NCBI RefSeq assembly: GCF_900116515.1
Contig: NZ_FPBA01000032.1
Coordinates: 1-51,602 of the forward strand
Origin: Geodermatophilus amargosae
GTDB taxonomy: Bacteria > Actinomycetota > Actinomycetes > Mycobacteriales > Geodermatophilaceae
Direction: 5' to 3'
DNA: 51,602 nucleotides
Shown: positions 14,425 through 23,964 of the stretch, piece by piece
Numbering within the stretch: position 1 is the stretch's first letter
How the letters are laid out: each line of letters opens with the position of its first letter
The notes under the pieces: model-generated
Databases searched by the model: none
The model's input: the letters and a program-made list of their open reading frames with translations, nothing else
Told to the model about the DNA's origin: nothing
Translations under genes and position numbers: made by a program

Positions 14425-15837
14425 GTGTCGGACGACGGTGAGCGCGCCCCGGAGGACGGCAGGCCGCTGCGGGTGGCCGTGGTCGGCGCCGGCCCTGCGG
14501 GCATCTACACGGCGGAGACGCTGACCCGCCGTGCACCGGTGCCGGTGACCGTCGACCTGATCGACCGGCTGCCCACCCCGTTCGGCCTGGTCCGGCATGG
14601 CATCGCCCCCGACCACCCGAAGATGCGGGCGATCCGCGACACCCTGCACCGCGCCCTCGACGACCCGGGCGTGCGGTTCGTCGGCAACGTCGAGGTGGGC
14701 ACCGACATCACCCTCGACGAGCTGCGCACGCACGTCGACGCCGTCGTCTACACCTACGGCGCCGCCCTCGACCGGCCGCTGTCGATCGACGGCGAGGACC
14801 TCCCCGGCAGCCTCGCCGCCACCGACCTCGTCGCCTGGTACTGCGGGCACCCCGACGCCGACCGAGGGAAGGTCGAGTCGGCGCTGGCCGGCGTCCGTCG
14901 CGCGGTCGTCGTCGGCGTCGGCAACGTGGCCCTCGACGTCGCGCGGGTGCTGGCCCGCGCCCCGCAGGAGCTCGAGCCCACCGACATGCCCCAGCACGTG
15001 CTCGACGTCCTGGCCGCGACGCCGGTCGAGGAGGTCACCGTGCTCGGCCGGCGCGGCCCGGCGCACGCCAGCTTCACCACCATGGAGCTGCGCGAGCTCG
15101 ACGGGCTGGACCAGGCCACCGTGCTGGTCGACGCAGGCGACCTCGTGCTGACCCCGGCCGCCGAGGAGCGGGTCGCCGCGGACCGCAACGCCTCCCGCAA
15201 CCTCGCCGTCCTGCGCGACTGGGCCGGCCACCGGCCCGAGCCCGGCCGGGTCCGGCTCGGCCTGCGCTTCTACCGCCGGCCGGTGCGCCTGCTCGGCGAC
15301 GACCGGGTCACCGGCGTCGAGGTGGAGCGGACCGCGGTGGACGACGCCGGCCGGGCGAGCGGCACCGGCGAGTACGAGGTGCTGCCCGCCGACCTCGTCG
15401 TCCGCTCGGTGGGCTACCGCGGGCAGGGGCTGCCCGGCCTGCCGGTCGACACGGACACCGGGACGGTGCCCAACCAGGAGGGCCGGGTGCTGCGCGGGGG
15501 CGCCGTCTCGGCCGGCGAGTACGTGGCCGGCTGGATCAAGCGCGGCCCCAGCGGCGTCGTGGGCACCAACAAGCACGACGCCCGGGAGACCGTCGCCTCG
15601 CTGCTGGCCGACGCCGAGGCCGGGGTCATCGGCCCGCACGGCGACCGCGACGACCTGGTGAACACGCTGCGCGCCCGCGGCGCCGAGCCGGTGCTGCTGG
15701 AGGACTGGCGGGTGATCGACGCCGCCGAGATGGCCCTGGGCGCCACCCGGGGCCGCGCCCGCACCACGCTGCACGAGCGCGAGTCGCTGCTGGCCGCGGT
15801 CCGGGCGGCCGCCGACCGCCAGGCCGCCGGTCGCTGA
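14425..15837 (+). CDS. fprA: Ferredoxin-NADP+ reductase (FprA/adrenodoxin reductase type)
   Basis: The 470-residue flavoprotein resembles mycobacterial FprA. It carries the FAD-binding VAVVGAGPAGIYTAE near residue 15, PTPFGLVRHGIAPDHPKMR, the NADP site VVVGVGNVALDVARVL and the family signature GWIKRGPSGVVGTNKHDA near the C-terminus. It shuttles electrons between NADPH and ferredoxin, supplying cytochrome P450s or iron-sulfur enzymes in the cytoplasm. The start is either GTG 14425 with a leaderless promoter or ATG 14416. No ferredoxin gene is adjacent. It is convergent with the phosphatase gene, with a 47 bp gap of repeated GAGCCGCCGG words. Confidence 0.93.
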   Translation: MSDDGERAPEDGRPLRVAVVGAGPAGIYTAETLTRRAPVPVTVDLIDRLPTPFGLVRHGIAPDHPKMRAIRDTLHRALDDPGVRFVGNVEVGTDITLDELRTHVDAVVYTYGAALDRPLSIDGEDLPGSLAATDLVAWYCGHPDADRGKVESALAGVRRAVVVGVGNVALDVARVLARAPQELEPTDMPQHVLDVLAATPVEEVTVLGRRGPAHASFTTMELRELDGLDQATVLVDAGDLVLTPAAEERVAADRNASRNLAVLRDWAGHRPEPGRVRLGLRFYRRPVRLLGDDRVTGVEVERTAVDDAGRASGTGEYEVLPADLVVRSVGYRGQGLPGLPVDTDTGTVPNQEGRVLRGGAVSAGEYVAGWIKRGPSGVVGTNKHDARETVASLLADAEAGVIGPHGDRDDLVNTLRARGAEPVLLEDWRVIDAAEMALGATRGRARTTLHERESLLAAVRAAADRQAAGR

Positions 15838-15846
15838 GTGCCGGAC

Positions 15847-15881
15847 GCCGAGCCGCCGGTCGCCGGTCGCCGAGCCGCCGG
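15847..15881. repeat. Direct repeat in convergent gap
   Basis: GCCGAGCCGCCGG occurs at 15847 to 15859 and again at 15869 to 15881, separated by CGCC-GGT words. It lies between the stops of fprA and the phosphatase gene and resembles the tandem repeat at 11682. Confidence 0.55.
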
Positions 15882-15884
15882 CCG

Positions 15885-16937
15885 CTAGGCCAGCACGGCT
15901 GCGGTCAGGTCCCGCGCCCCCTGCTCGGAGGCCGCCGCGACGAACCGGATGAGCTCCTCGGTGTCCGGCCGCAGGTGCAGCAGCGCCCCGTCGTCGGTCA
16001 GCGCCACCCCGCCCGCGGCGGCCAGCACGGCCAGCCCGCCGGCGACGTCGTGCACGTGGGTGCCGCTGCGGTCGAGGTCGTGCCAGGCGGAGGCGGACCC
16101 GTCGGCGACCAGGCACAGGTCGACGGCGGTGCAGCCGGTCACCCGCACCCGGTGCGCCGTCGCCGGCACCCGGACGGTGCGTCCCGACGGTGCGACGACG
16201 GTGCTGCCCTCGCGCACCCGCGCCGGCACGCCGTCGCGCTGCGCGCCGGTGTCCACGGTCCCGGCCCAGCGGCGCCCGGAGGAGAGGTCGACGACGAGCC
16301 CGGCCACCGGACGGCCCCGGTGCACCAGCCCGGCCGAGAACGCCCACGGCGGCAGCCCGGCGCGGAAGTTGCCGGTGCCGTCCAGGGGGTCGAGCACGAT
16401 CCACGGCTCGCCGTCGGGCACGTCGGGGTCGGGCCGCTCCTCCGACAGCACGGGGACGCCGAGCGGTGCCAGCGTCCCGGCGGCGGCGTCGTGCGCGGCC
16501 TCGTCGGCGGCCATCGACCAGCTGCCGTCGTCCTTGCGCACGTCCCGGCCGGTGTCGCGGGCCAGCGCGACGGCCACCTCGACCCGGGTGGCGGCCAGCG
16601 CGGCGAGGTGCGCGAACCGCTCGGTCAGCGGCGCGTCGGCCGGGGGCGCGACCACCTCGACCACCCGGCCGGTGCCGGCGTCGCGCACCTGCGAGCAGCC
16701 CCAGGCCGCGGCGACGGCGAGCAGCCCCGCCCGGCCGGTGACGTGCGTGGAACGGTGGACGACGACGGCCTCGGTCGTGCCCTCGTCGGTCCAGCGCCGG
16801 CGCAGGTGCGCGGCCGCGCCGTTCCCGACCAGCAGCCGCGCGCCGGGGTCGAGCAGCTCGGGGGCCAGCGCGGCCGGGCCCACCCCGAGCAGCCGGGCGG
16901 CGGCACGCAGGTCCTCCCCCGACGCCGCCACGTGCAT
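15885..16937 (-). CDS. Inositol monophosphatase-like protein with extra N-terminal domain
   Basis: This 350-residue protein has a C-terminal IMPase fold: a metal-binding GVPVLSEERPD (SEE), the signature IVLDPLDGTGNFRAGLPPWAFS and the second metal motif region GTHVHDVAGGLAVLAAAGG. It probably dephosphorylates a sugar or inositol phosphate with magnesium. About 105 residues precede the core, containing LLVGNGAAAHLRRRWTDEG and VVVHRSTHVTGRAGLLAVAAAWGC, and I do not recognise this part; standard IMPases are near 260 residues. The start may be ATG 16937, or GTG 16949, four codons earlier. The glycosyltransferase is divergent with an 80 bp gap, so a shared role in sugar-phosphate or cell-wall metabolism is possible. 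Confidence 0.82.
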   Translation of the reverse strand: MHVAASGEDLRAAARLLGVGPAALAPELLDPGARLLVGNGAAAHLRRRWTDEGTTEAVVVHRSTHVTGRAGLLAVAAAWGCSQVRDAGTGRVVEVVAPPADAPLTERFAHLAALAATRVEVAVALARDTGRDVRKDDGSWSMAADEAAHDAAAGTLAPLGVPVLSEERPDPDVPDGEPWIVLDPLDGTGNFRAGLPPWAFSAGLVHRGRPVAGLVVDLSSGRRWAGTVDTGAQRDGVPARVREGSTVVAPSGRTVRVPATAHRVRVTGCTAVDLCLVADGSASAWHDLDRSGTHVHDVAGGLAVLAAAGGVALTDDGALLHLRPDTEELIRFVAAASEQGARDLTAAVLA

Positions 16938-17004
16938 CGTCTCCGCCACCGCTCCCCCGCTCTGCCCGCCTCTCCCGCAAGGTAGGCCACCGGCGGCGCC
17001 CGGG

Positions 17005-17010
17005 TAGGGC
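17005..17010 (+). promoter_or_regulatory. Leaderless -10 box for glycosyltransferase
   Basis: TAGGGC ends six bases before GTG 17017, matching the leaderless pattern. Confidence 0.5.
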
Positions 17011-17016
17011 GCCACG

Positions 17017-17952
17017 GTGACGGCCACCTCGCGCACCGGCATCGACGACGTCGACGTCGTCCTCCTCGTCCACCGCGAGCCGCCGGAGCTGCTCGCGCGG
17101 CACCACGCGGCGCTGTCGGCGGCGACCGGGCCGGGCTGGCGCGGCCGGGCGCTGCTGGTGGAGAACGCCGCCGCGCCGGGGACCTCGGCCGCCGCCCGCG
17201 GACACCTCCGCGCCTGCTACCCGGACGCCGACCGGTGGGTCCTGCGCTCGCCGCGCAACCTCGGCTTCGCCCGCGCGATGGACCTCGCCCTCGACGCCTG
17301 CCGCGGCCGGTACGTGGCGCTGGTCAACTCCGACGGCGAGCCCGACCCCGCGATGCTGCGCCGGCTGGCGGAGGCCCTCGACGCCGAGCCCCGCGCGGTG
17401 TGGGCGGCGCCGGCGGTGCACGGTCCCGGCGAGGACGACGACCCGCCCGGCCCGCCGTTCGAGGCGCAGGAGCTGAGCGGCACCGCGCTGCTGGTGCGCC
17501 GGGCGGAGTTCCTCGCCGCCGGCGGCTTCGACCCGCTCTACTTCTTCTACAACGAGGACCGCGACGCCTCCCGCCGGCTGCGCGCGACCGGGCGCCTGCT
17601 GCTGCGCGTCCCCGGGACCCGCTTCCGGCACGCCAAGGACGGCCGCAGCGCCCGCGCGGTGTTCCTGCGCGAGTGGCACTACGGCCGCACGATCCAGGTG
17701 CTCCTCCCCCAGCACGCGACCCGGCCGGTGCGGGAGGCCGCGGCCTTCCTCGCCCGGCGGCCGCGCGCGCTCGCGCGGCACCTCCGCGACGGCGACCTGC
17801 CCGGCGCCGCCGCCATCGCGCTGGCCACCCTGGAGCTGCCGCGCGGGCTGCTGGTGGCCGCCGCCCGGCGCCGCCGCCCCTGGGACGGCGCCCGGCTGGA
17901 CGCCTGGCTGCAGCGGCACCGCGGCGACGTCGAGCTCGGCCCGGTTCCCTGA
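17017..17952 (+). CDS. Family 2 glycosyltransferase (rhamnosyltransferase WbbL-like)
   Basis: The 311-residue cytosolic enzyme has a GT-A fold. It begins DDVDVVLLVHREPP, carries LRSPRNLGFARAMDLALDACRGRYVALVNSDGE, where NSDGE corresponds to the DxD-like metal site, and shows the acceptor-side block LSGTALLVRRAEFLAAGGFD followed by FFYNEDRDASRRLRATG. This arrangement is typical of rhamnosyl or galactosyl transferases of the WbbL/GlfT branch used in cell-envelope polysaccharide synthesis. The sugar donor is unknown. The GTG at 17017 has a leaderless promoter box. A strong hairpin follows the stop. Confidence 0.87.
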   Translation: MTATSRTGIDDVDVVLLVHREPPELLARHHAALSAATGPGWRGRALLVENAAAPGTSAAARGHLRACYPDADRWVLRSPRNLGFARAMDLALDACRGRYVALVNSDGEPDPAMLRRLAEALDAEPRAVWAAPAVHGPGEDDDPPGPPFEAQELSGTALLVRRAEFLAAGGFDPLYFFYNEDRDASRRLRATGRLLLRVPGTRFRHAKDGRSARAVFLREWHYGRTIQVLLPQHATRPVREAAAFLARRPRALARHLRDGDLPGAAAIALATLELPRGLLVAAARRRRPWDGARLDAWLQRHRGDVELGPVP

Positions 17953-17968
17953 GCCGGTCCCGGCTCAG
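17949..17968. terminator. Palindromic terminator between convergent genes
   Basis: CTGAGCCGG and CCGGCTCAG form a perfect 9 bp inverted repeat around TC, overlapping the stop codon of the glycosyltransferase. Another imperfect copy of GCTGAGCCGG follows at about 17978. It separates this gene from the end of ppc. Confidence 0.65.
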
Positions 17969-17994
17969 CCCGAGTCGCTGAGCCGGCCCCGACC

Positions 17995-20802
17995 TCAGCC
18001 GCTGTTGCGGAGCGCTGTCGCGATCCCGTTGATCGTCAGCTGGATGTTGCGCCGGACCAGCTCGTCGTCGTCGCCGGTGCGGCGGCGCCGCAGCATCTCC
18101 ACCTGCAGGTGGTGCAGCGGCTCCAGGTAGGGGAAGCGGTTGCGGATCGAGCGCACCAGCGACGGGTTGTCGGCCAGCAGGGAGTCGTCGCCGGTGACCG
18201 CGAGCAGCATCCGGCAGCTGCGCTCGTGCTCGGCGGTGATCTGGTCGAACACCCGGGCGCGCAGCTCCTCGTCGGGCACCAGCCCGGCGTAGCGCGCGGC
18301 GAGGTCGAGGTCGGTCTTGGCCAGCACCATCCCCATGTTCGACAGCACCGTGCGCAGGAACGGCCAGCGCCGGTGCAGCTCCCGCAGCCGGTCCAGGCGC
18401 GCCGGGTCGTCGCCGATCCAGGACTCCAACGCCGACCCGGTGCCGTACCAGCCGGGCAGCATGATCCGCGCCTGCGACCAGCTGAACACCCACGGGATGG
18501 CCCGCAGGTCGGAGATGCGGTCGCCGGCCTTGCGCGAGGGCGGCCGGCTGCCGATGTTGAGCTCGGCCAGCTCGCGGATCGGCGTCGCGGCCCGGAACCA
18601 CTCGACGAAGCCCGGGGTGTCGTGCACCAGCGCCCGGTAGGCGTCCTGCGCGCGGGCCGCGAGGTCGTCGAGCAGCGCGTAGGCCTCCTCGGCGTCGTCA
18701 CCGAGGCCCTCGACGTCGAGCAGCGTGGCCTCCAGCGTGGCCGCCACCAGCGCCTCGAGGTTGCGGCGGGCGAGGTCGGGCTCGCCGTACTTGGCCGCGA
18801 TGACCTCGCCCTGCTCGGTGAGCCGCAGCGCCCCGGCCACCGCGCCGGGCGGCTGGGCGCGGATCGCCTCGTAGCTGGGCCCGCCGCCGCGGCCCACCGT
18901 GCCGCCGCGGCCGTGGAACAGCCGCAGCCGGATGCCCTCGTCGCGGGCCACCTCGACCAGCGCCAGCTCGGCCCGGTACAGCGCCCAGTTGGCGGCCAGG
19001 TAGCCGCCGTCCTTGTTGCTGTCGGAGTAGCCGAGCATGACCTCCTGCGCGTCGCCGCGGTTGCGCACCAACTCCCGGTAGACCGGCTGGGCCAGGACGG
19101 CGGTCATGGTCCCGCCGGCGCCCTGCAGGTCGCCGATCGTCTCGAACAGCGGCGAGATCCCGACCGGGCAGGTGGGGCCGTCCTCGCCGTCGGGGTCGAG
19201 CAGGCCGACCTCCTTGAGCAGGACGGCGACCTCGAGCACGTCGCTGACCGACTCGCACATGCTGATCACGTAGTTGGGGACGGCCCGCGGCCCCAGGAGC
19301 GCCACCTGCTCGGCGGCGGCCACCAGCAGGTCCAGCTCGCCGCGGGCCAGCTCGGAGAGCTCCGCGCCCGCGCGCACCAGCGGCCGGCGCATCCGCAGCT
19401 CCCCGGCCAGCAGCTCCACCCGGGCGGCCTCGTCGAGGGAGGCGTAGTCGGCGCAGACCCCGGCCCAGGCCAGCAGCTCGCCGAGGACCTCCTCGTGGAC
19501 GGCGGAGTTCTGCCGCATGTCCAGCCCGGCGAGGTGGAAGCCGAAGACCTCGACGGCGTCGCGCAGCCGGGCCAGCCGGTCGTCGGCGAGCGCGCCGGCG
19601 CCGTGGCTGCGCAGCGAGGCGTCGACGACGGCGAGGTCGGCGATCAGCTCGTCGGGGCTGTCGTAGGGCTCGAGCTCGGCGTGCGGCGCGGCGCCGGGCA
19701 CCCGCCCGAGGACCCGCCGCGCGGTCGCGGCCAGGCGCGCGTGCACGCCGGTGAGCGCCCGGCGGTAGGGCTCGTCGGCGCGGAACGGCGAGTCGTCGCG
19801 GGAGGCCTCGGCCAGGTGCGACAGCCCCGGCGTCGGGGTGACCAGCCGGTCGGACATCGACAGCTCGCTGCGCAGCTCCAGCAGCTCGGCCAGGTGGTGG
19901 GCCAGCGCGGTCTCCGCCTGGCGGGTGGAGGCGCGGCGGACGGCGTCGGCGGTGACGAACGGGTTGCCGTCGCGGTCGCCGCCGATCCACGAGCCCGGCT
20001 GCAGCACCGGCTGGGTGGGCAGGCCGCTGGTGGGCCAGCGCTCCCCCAGCGCGCGGCGCAGGTCGGCGTTGATCTCGGGGACGACCCGGAACAGCGACAG
20101 GTCGTAGTAGCGCAGCGCCTCGTCGATCTCGTCGGCCAGCCGCAGCCGCGACAGCCGCAGCAGCGCCGTCTGCCAGAGGGTGAGCACCGAGCGGTGCAGC
20201 TCCGTCGACCACCGCTGCTCGTCGACCTCGCCCGGCGCCATCCGGTCGCGCTCGCGGATCAGCTCCGTGACCTCCTGCTGGACCTGCGAGATCGTCCGGC
20301 GGCGCACCTCGGTGGGGTGCGCGGTGACCACCGGCACGACCAGCGCGCCGGCCAGCTCCCGTGCGACGACGTCGGGGTCGAGGCCGGCCCGGTCCAGCAG
20401 CGCGAAGGTGGCCGCGAGGCTGCCCGGCTGCGGCGGCGACCCGGCCCGGCGGTGGTGCCGGCGGCGGCGCTCGTGGTGCAGGTCCTCGGCGAGGTTGGCC
20501 AGCAGCGAGAAGTGGCTGAACGCGCGGATGACGTGGTTGGCCGCGCGGACGTCGAGGTCGCCCAGGCGGGCGGCCAGCCCGGCGCGGTCGGTCTCGGAGC
20601 GGCGGACGGCGAACGCCTGCACACGGGTCGACTCGACCAGGTCCAGGACGTCGTCACCGGTCTGCTCGCGGATGACCTCGCCGAGCACCCGGCCGAGGAG
20701 CCGGATGTCGTCCCGCAGCGGGGCGTCGTCGGCACGGCCGTCCCCCTCCGGGTCGCGGCCGGGCAGGCGCAGGTCGGCGACGTCGACGGTGGCTTCGGAC
20801 AT
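17995..20802 (-). CDS. ppc: Phosphoenolpyruvate carboxylase
   Basis: This 935-residue enzyme converts PEP and bicarbonate to oxaloacetate, replenishing the TCA cycle. Key motifs are [13 protein letters not shown] with the catalytic histidine near residue 165, [30 protein letters not shown] and the glycine-rich [19 protein letters not shown]. The C-terminus has [18 protein letters not shown] and ends in the expected RNSG-type tail. The length is normal for the family. The ATG at 20802 is the first after a short divergent promoter region that contains a 27 bp palindromic element. Citrate synthase, which uses oxaloacetate, lies about 8 kb away in the same window. Confidence 0.97.
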   Translation of the reverse strand: MSEATVDVADLRLPGRDPEGDGRADDAPLRDDIRLLGRVLGEVIREQTGDDVLDLVESTRVQAFAVRRSETDRAGLAARLGDLDVRAANHVIRAFSHFSLLANLAEDLHHERRRRHHRRAGSPPQPGSLAATFALLDRAGLDPDVVARELAGALVVPVVTAHPTEVRRRTISQVQQEVTELIRERDRMAPGEVDEQRWSTELHRSVLTLWQTALLRLSRLRLADEIDEALRYYDLSLFRVVPEINADLRRALGERWPTSGLPTQPVLQPGSWIGGDRDGNPFVTADAVRRASTRQAETALAHHLAELLELRSELSMSDRLVTPTPGLSHLAEASRDDSPFRADEPYRRALTGVHARLAATARRVLGRVPGAAPHAELEPYDSPDELIADLAVVDASLRSHGAGALADDRLARLRDAVEVFGFHLAGLDMRQNSAVHEEVLGELLAWAGVCADYASLDEAARVELLAGELRMRRPLVRAGAELSELARGELDLLVAAAEQVALLGPRAVPNYVISMCESVSDVLEVAVLLKEVGLLDPDGEDGPTCPVGISPLFETIGDLQGAGGTMTAVLAQPVYRELVRNRGDAQEVMLGYSDSNKDGGYLAANWALYRAELALVEVARDEGIRLRLFHGRGGTVGRGGGPSYEAIRAQPPGAVAGALRLTEQGEVIAAKYGEPDLARRNLEALVAATLEATLLDVEGLGDDAEEAYALLDDLAARAQDAYRALVHDTPGFVEWFRAATPIRELAELNIGSRPPSRKAGDRISDLRAIPWVFSWSQARIMLPGWYGTGSALESWIGDDPARLDRLRELHRRWPFLRTVLSNMGMVLAKTDLDLAARYAGLVPDEELRARVFDQITAEHERSCRMLLAVTGDDSLLADNPSLVRSIRNRFPYLEPLHHLQVEMLRRRRTGDDDELVRRNIQLTINGIATALRNSG

Positions 20803-20829
20803 GGGGCGCAGTATCCGTCCCCCGTGTGA

Positions 20830-20856
20830 CGGGCAGGTGTCGCGGGCACCTGCCCG
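20830..20856. promoter_or_regulatory. Palindromic element between ppc and SMP-30 gene
   Basis: CGGGCAGGTG at 20830 to 20839 is perfectly inverted as CACCTGCCCG at 20847 to 20856 around a 7 bp centre. It lies in the 57 bp gap between the divergent starts of ppc and the lactonase-like gene, where an operator could affect both. Confidence 0.55.
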
Positions 20857-20859
20857 CCC

Positions 20860-21762
20860 GTGCTGACGCTGCGCGCCACCCCCGCCGACCCCGCGCCCGC
20901 CGACCACGGCGAGGGCCCCACCTGGGACGACGCCCGCTCCGAGCTGCTGTGGGTCGACATCTCCGCCGGCGTCTTCCGCCGGGCGACCCTCGACGGCGAC
21001 ACGCTCACCGACGCCGGCTCGCTGCGCGCCGGGGACACCGTGGGCGCCGTCGTCCCCGCGGCCGCCGGTGGCTGGCTGACCGCCGCCGGCGGCGGGTTCA
21101 CGCACGTGGCGGTCGACGGCACCGCCCGCGTGCTGCTGGTGCTGGCCGGCGAGGGCGGCGGCGAGGCCGACGGCGGCACCCGCATGAACGACGCGAAGTG
21201 CGACCGCGCCGGCCGGTTCTACGCCGGGACCATGGCCTTCGACGAGCGCCCCGGCGCCGGCACCCTGTACCGGCTCGACACCGACGGCACCGTGACCACC
21301 GTCCGCGAGGACCTCACCGTGTCCAACGGCCTGGGCTGGTCCCCCGACGACCGGACCGTCTACCTCGCCGACTCCGGCCCCGGGCTGGTGCACGCCTTCG
21401 ACCACGACCCGGCCAGCGGCGCGTGGAGCAACGGCCGCGTGCTGCTGGAGACCGGCGGCGCCGACGGCGTGGCCGACGGGCTCACCGTGGACGACGAGGG
21501 CTGCCTCTGGACGGCGATGTGGGGCGGCGGCCACGTGCGCCGCTGGTCCCCCGCGGGCGAGCTGCTCGCCGTCGTCGAGGTGCCGGTGGCCAACACCTCC
21601 AGCTGCGCCTTCGCCGGCCCCGACCGGGGCCTGCTGGTCGTCAGCACGGCGCACGGCGAGGCCGGCGAGGACGAGGCGGGACGGCTGTTCACCGTCCGGC
21701 CCGGCGTGACCGGCCCGCCGGCGAGCCCCTACCGCGGCCCGCTGGCCGCCCTGCGACAGTAG
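20860..21762 (+). CDS. SMP-30/gluconolactonase family protein
   Basis: This 300-residue six-bladed beta-propeller lactonase family member shows the expected blocks: [21 protein letters not shown] with the metal-binding glutamate, [21 protein letters not shown] with the asparagine and aspartate, [20 protein letters not shown] with the second asparagine, and [22 protein letters not shown] with the catalytic aspartate. It probably hydrolyses a sugar lactone in the cytoplasm, as no signal peptide is seen. The GTG at 20860 lies four bases after the palindrome. The hairpin element described at 21763 follows directly. Confidence 0.9.
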   Translation: MLTLRATPADPAPADHGEGPTWDDARSELLWVDISAGVFRRATLDGDTLTDAGSLRAGDTVGAVVPAAAGGWLTAAGGGFTHVAVDGTARVLLVLAGEGGGEADGGTRMNDAKCDRAGRFYAGTMAFDERPGAGTLYRLDTDGTVTTVREDLTVSNGLGWSPDDRTVYLADSGPGLVHAFDHDPASGAWSNGRVLLETGGADGVADGLTVDDEGCLWTAMWGGGHVRRWSPAGELLAVVEVPVANTSSCAFAGPDRGLLVVSTAHGEAGEDEAGRLFTVRPGVTGPPASPYRGPLAALRQ

Positions 21763-21823
21763 AAGGACCCCACCGCCCCCCGCCACTCGCAGGCTCGCGG
21801 CGGGCCCCTGCGGTGGGGCCGAC
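21763..21823 (+). terminator. Convergent-junction hairpin element, copy A
   Basis: CCCCACCGC at 21768 to 21776 pairs with GCGGTGGGG at 21810 to 21818, and an inner CCGCC/GGCGG stem surrounds a CTCGCAGGCTCG loop region. It fills the gap between the stops of the SMP-30 and TPR genes. Related copies lie at 30540 (inverted) and 33465. Confidence 0.8.
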
Positions 21824-22684
21824 TCAGCTCTCCTGCAGCAGAGCCAGCGCCGCGGCGGCGAGCTGGTCGCCGGCGGCGGCGCCGCGCTCGAACTCCTCGG
21901 CGGCCCCGGCGATGTCGCCGCGGTCGGCCAGGAGCACGCCGAGGTTGTGGTGGCAGTACGCGTCACCGGCCTGGATGCCGGCGCGGTAGGCCTCCTCGGC
22001 CGCCTCGTCGTCGCCCAGCTGCTCGCGGTAGAGGTTGCCCAGCGGCAGCCAGGCCACCTGCTCGCCGAGCTTGGCGCCGCGCTCGAGCACCGAGCGGGCC
22101 TCCCCGGCGCGGCCGGTCTGCAGCAGCAGCGCCGCGAGGTCGGCGCGGGCGGCGGCGAAGTGGGCGGCGCCGACGCGCAGCCGTCCCTCGAGCCCGGGGT
22201 CGAGGGTGGCGCACCACTGCCAGCACGCGGCGACGGCGTCGGCCTCCTCGTCGCCGGTCGCGGCGAGCTCCTCGGCGACGGCCAGCGCCTGCTCGCGCTC
22301 CCCCTGCTCCCGCAGGAGGAAGGCCAGCTGCAGCCCACCCTCGGTGTCCCCGGCCTCGGCGGCCCCCCGGTAGGCGGCCATGGCCCCCGCGAGGTCGCCG
22401 AGCTGCTCGAGCACCAGCCCGAGGTTGCGCCAGGCGTCGAACTCGCCACCGGCCAGCGCGACCTCGTAGGCCTCGACGGCCTCGGCCCAGCGCTCCTGCG
22501 CGGCCAGGCTGTTGCCCAGGTCGTAGTAGCCGGTGACGTCGCCGAGGGCCGCCGCGCGGCGGAAGCACCACTCGGCGTCAGGATGCCGGCCGGCGTCGGC
22601 GAGGTCGCAGCCCAGGTCGATCAGCTCGTCGGGGTCCTCGGAGGCCTGCAGCCGCCAGAGGCGCGCGTCCAGGTCCTCGGTCAT
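21824..22684 (-). CDS. Tetratricopeptide repeat protein
   Basis: The 286-residue protein is built of about seven TPR/Sel1-like helical pairs from residue 20 to the end, for example [56 protein letters not shown] and [19 protein letters not shown]. Such repeats bind other proteins. There is no signal peptide or membrane segment, so it is cytoplasmic, and its partner is unknown. The ATG at 22684 is supported by the acidic start [12 protein letters not shown]. It is followed by the convergent hairpin element and preceded by the ABC transporter operon on the same strand. Confidence 0.85.
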   Translation of the reverse strand: MTEDLDARLWRLQASEDPDELIDLGCDLADAGRHPDAEWCFRRAAALGDVTGYYDLGNSLAAQERWAEAVEAYEVALAGGEFDAWRNLGLVLEQLGDLAGAMAAYRGAAEAGDTEGGLQLAFLLREQGEREQALAVAEELAATGDEEADAVAACWQWCATLDPGLEGRLRVGAAHFAAARADLAALLLQTGRAGEARSVLERGAKLGEQVAWLPLGNLYREQLGDDEAAEEAYRAGIQAGDAYCHHNLGVLLADRGDIAGAAEEFERGAAAGDQLAAAALALLQES

Positions 22685-22785
22685 GGCGACGATGATGGCC
22701 GCGCTGACCTGGGCACACGCCCTCCGTCGGGGTGAGGTCACCCCAACGTGTCCGGTGCTCGTCCGGGCGGGTGTCCCCCGCCGGA

Positions 22786-23964
22786 TCAGACCTCCCCGGC
22801 CCGCAGCGCCTCCCGCAGCTTGGTCTTCCCGCTGGTCCGCAGCAGGGCCCCGGAGTACACCCGCCCGCCCAGCCGGATGACCAGCGCGATGGCCACGAGC
22901 ATGAGGACGACGGCGACGCCGACCTCCCACAGCGCCACGTCGCCGGCCGCCTGCCGCACCGGCATGACCATCGGCGACAGGCCCGGCACGTAGGAGGTCA
23001 CCACCGCCAGCGTCCCGGTCGGGTCGCTCGCGGCCTGGATGGCCACGATGAAGCCGGCCACCAGGACCAGCGACGCCGGCGTGAGCACGCTGCCGAGGTC
23101 CTCCTGCCGGCTCACCAGCGAGGCGGCGACGGCGAACAGCGACGCGAACAGGGCGTAGCCCAGCACGAACCAGAACAGCAGCCACAGCACCGTGCCGACC
23201 AGCTCGCCGGGCAGGTCCACGACGTCGAAGGCGAGCGCGCCACCGATGCCGATCGCGGCGATGACGGCGATCTGCCCGAGGCCCAGGACGCCGAGGCCGA
23301 GGATCTTCCCGGCCAGCAGCTGCCACGGCCGCATCGTGGCCAGCAGCAGCTCGACCACCCGGCTGGACTTCTCCTCGACGACGCCCTGGGCGACGAACTG
23401 GGCGAAGAGGATGAGCAGGCTGTAGAGCACCACGATGCCGACGACGGCGACCACGGTGCGCTGGGTGTCGGCCTCGGAGTCGCCGTCGAGCGCGGTCACC
23501 GTGACCTGCGGCAGGTCGGAGGGGTCGATGCCGGCCTGCGCCAGCGCGTCGCCGAGCGCCACCGCCCCGACCGCGCCGGAGACGACCGCCTCGAGCGTGG
23601 TGTCGGGGTCACGCACCACGAGCTCGGGGTCGGCCGCGCCGCCGACCAGGGCGCCGTCGACGTCCTCGGTCTCGACGGCGGCCCGTGCCTCGTCGTCGGT
23701 GTCGAAGCGGACCACCACGACGTCGAGGTCGAGCGCCTCGCCCTGCGCCTCCAGGGCGGCGCCCACCTGCCCGGGGTCGCCGACGACTCCGACCCGGCTG
23801 GTGTCCTCGCCGGAGTTGACGACGACCTGGAAGACCAGCACGCCGAGGATCAGCACGATCATCAGCACCGAGCTGGCGATGAACGTCCTGTCGCGGATGC
23901 GCGTGGAGATCTCCCGCGCGGCGACCAGACGGACCAGCTGCCCGCTCGACAGCGGTGCGCTCAC
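22786..23964 (-). CDS. ABC-2 transporter permease, NatB type
   Basis: This 392-residue membrane protein has one N-terminal membrane helix (FIASSVLMIVLILGVLVFQVVV), a large external domain of about 150 residues (residues 50 to 200) and five or six further helices in the C-terminal half. That layout is the NatB/ABC2_membrane_3 type, which exports sodium ions or small toxic compounds with an ATPase partner. The GTG start at 23964 overlaps the ATPase stop (GTGA), so the pair is translationally coupled. The substrate is not evident. Confidence 0.88.
   Translation of the reverse strand: MSAPLSSGQLVRLVAAREISTRIRDRTFIASSVLMIVLILGVLVFQVVVNSGEDTSRVGVVGDPGQVGAALEAQGEALDLDVVVVRFDTDDEARAAVETEDVDGALVGGAADPELVVRDPDTTLEAVVSGAVGAVALGDALAQAGIDPSDLPQVTVTALDGDSEADTQRTVVAVVGIVVLYSLLILFAQFVAQGVVEEKSSRVVELLLATMRPWQLLAGKILGLGVLGLGQIAVIAAIGIGGALAFDVVDLPGELVGTVLWLLFWFVLGYALFASLFAVAASLVSRQEDLGSVLTPASLVLVAGFIVAIQAASDPTGTLAVVTSYVPGLSPMVMPVRQAAGDVALWEVGVAVVLMLVAIALVIRLGGRVYSGALLRTSGKTKLREALRAGEV

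Noticed and set aside
14032..17919. Minus-strand open frame of 1295 codons
   Set aside because: Only the last 103 codons (ABM protein) are real; the remainder is antisense of fprA and the glycosyltransferase and out-of-frame shadow of the phosphatase gene.
18109..20829. 906-codon open frame antisense to ppc
   Set aside because: Composition (Arg, Gly, His, Val, Gln repeats) is that of the third-position shadow of a high-GC gene, and ppc on the other strand is unambiguous.
17995..22449. Minus-strand open frame of 1484 codons
   Set aside because: Only the part from 20802 down is PEP carboxylase; the rest is stop-free GC-rich shadow across the SMP-30 and TPR genes.
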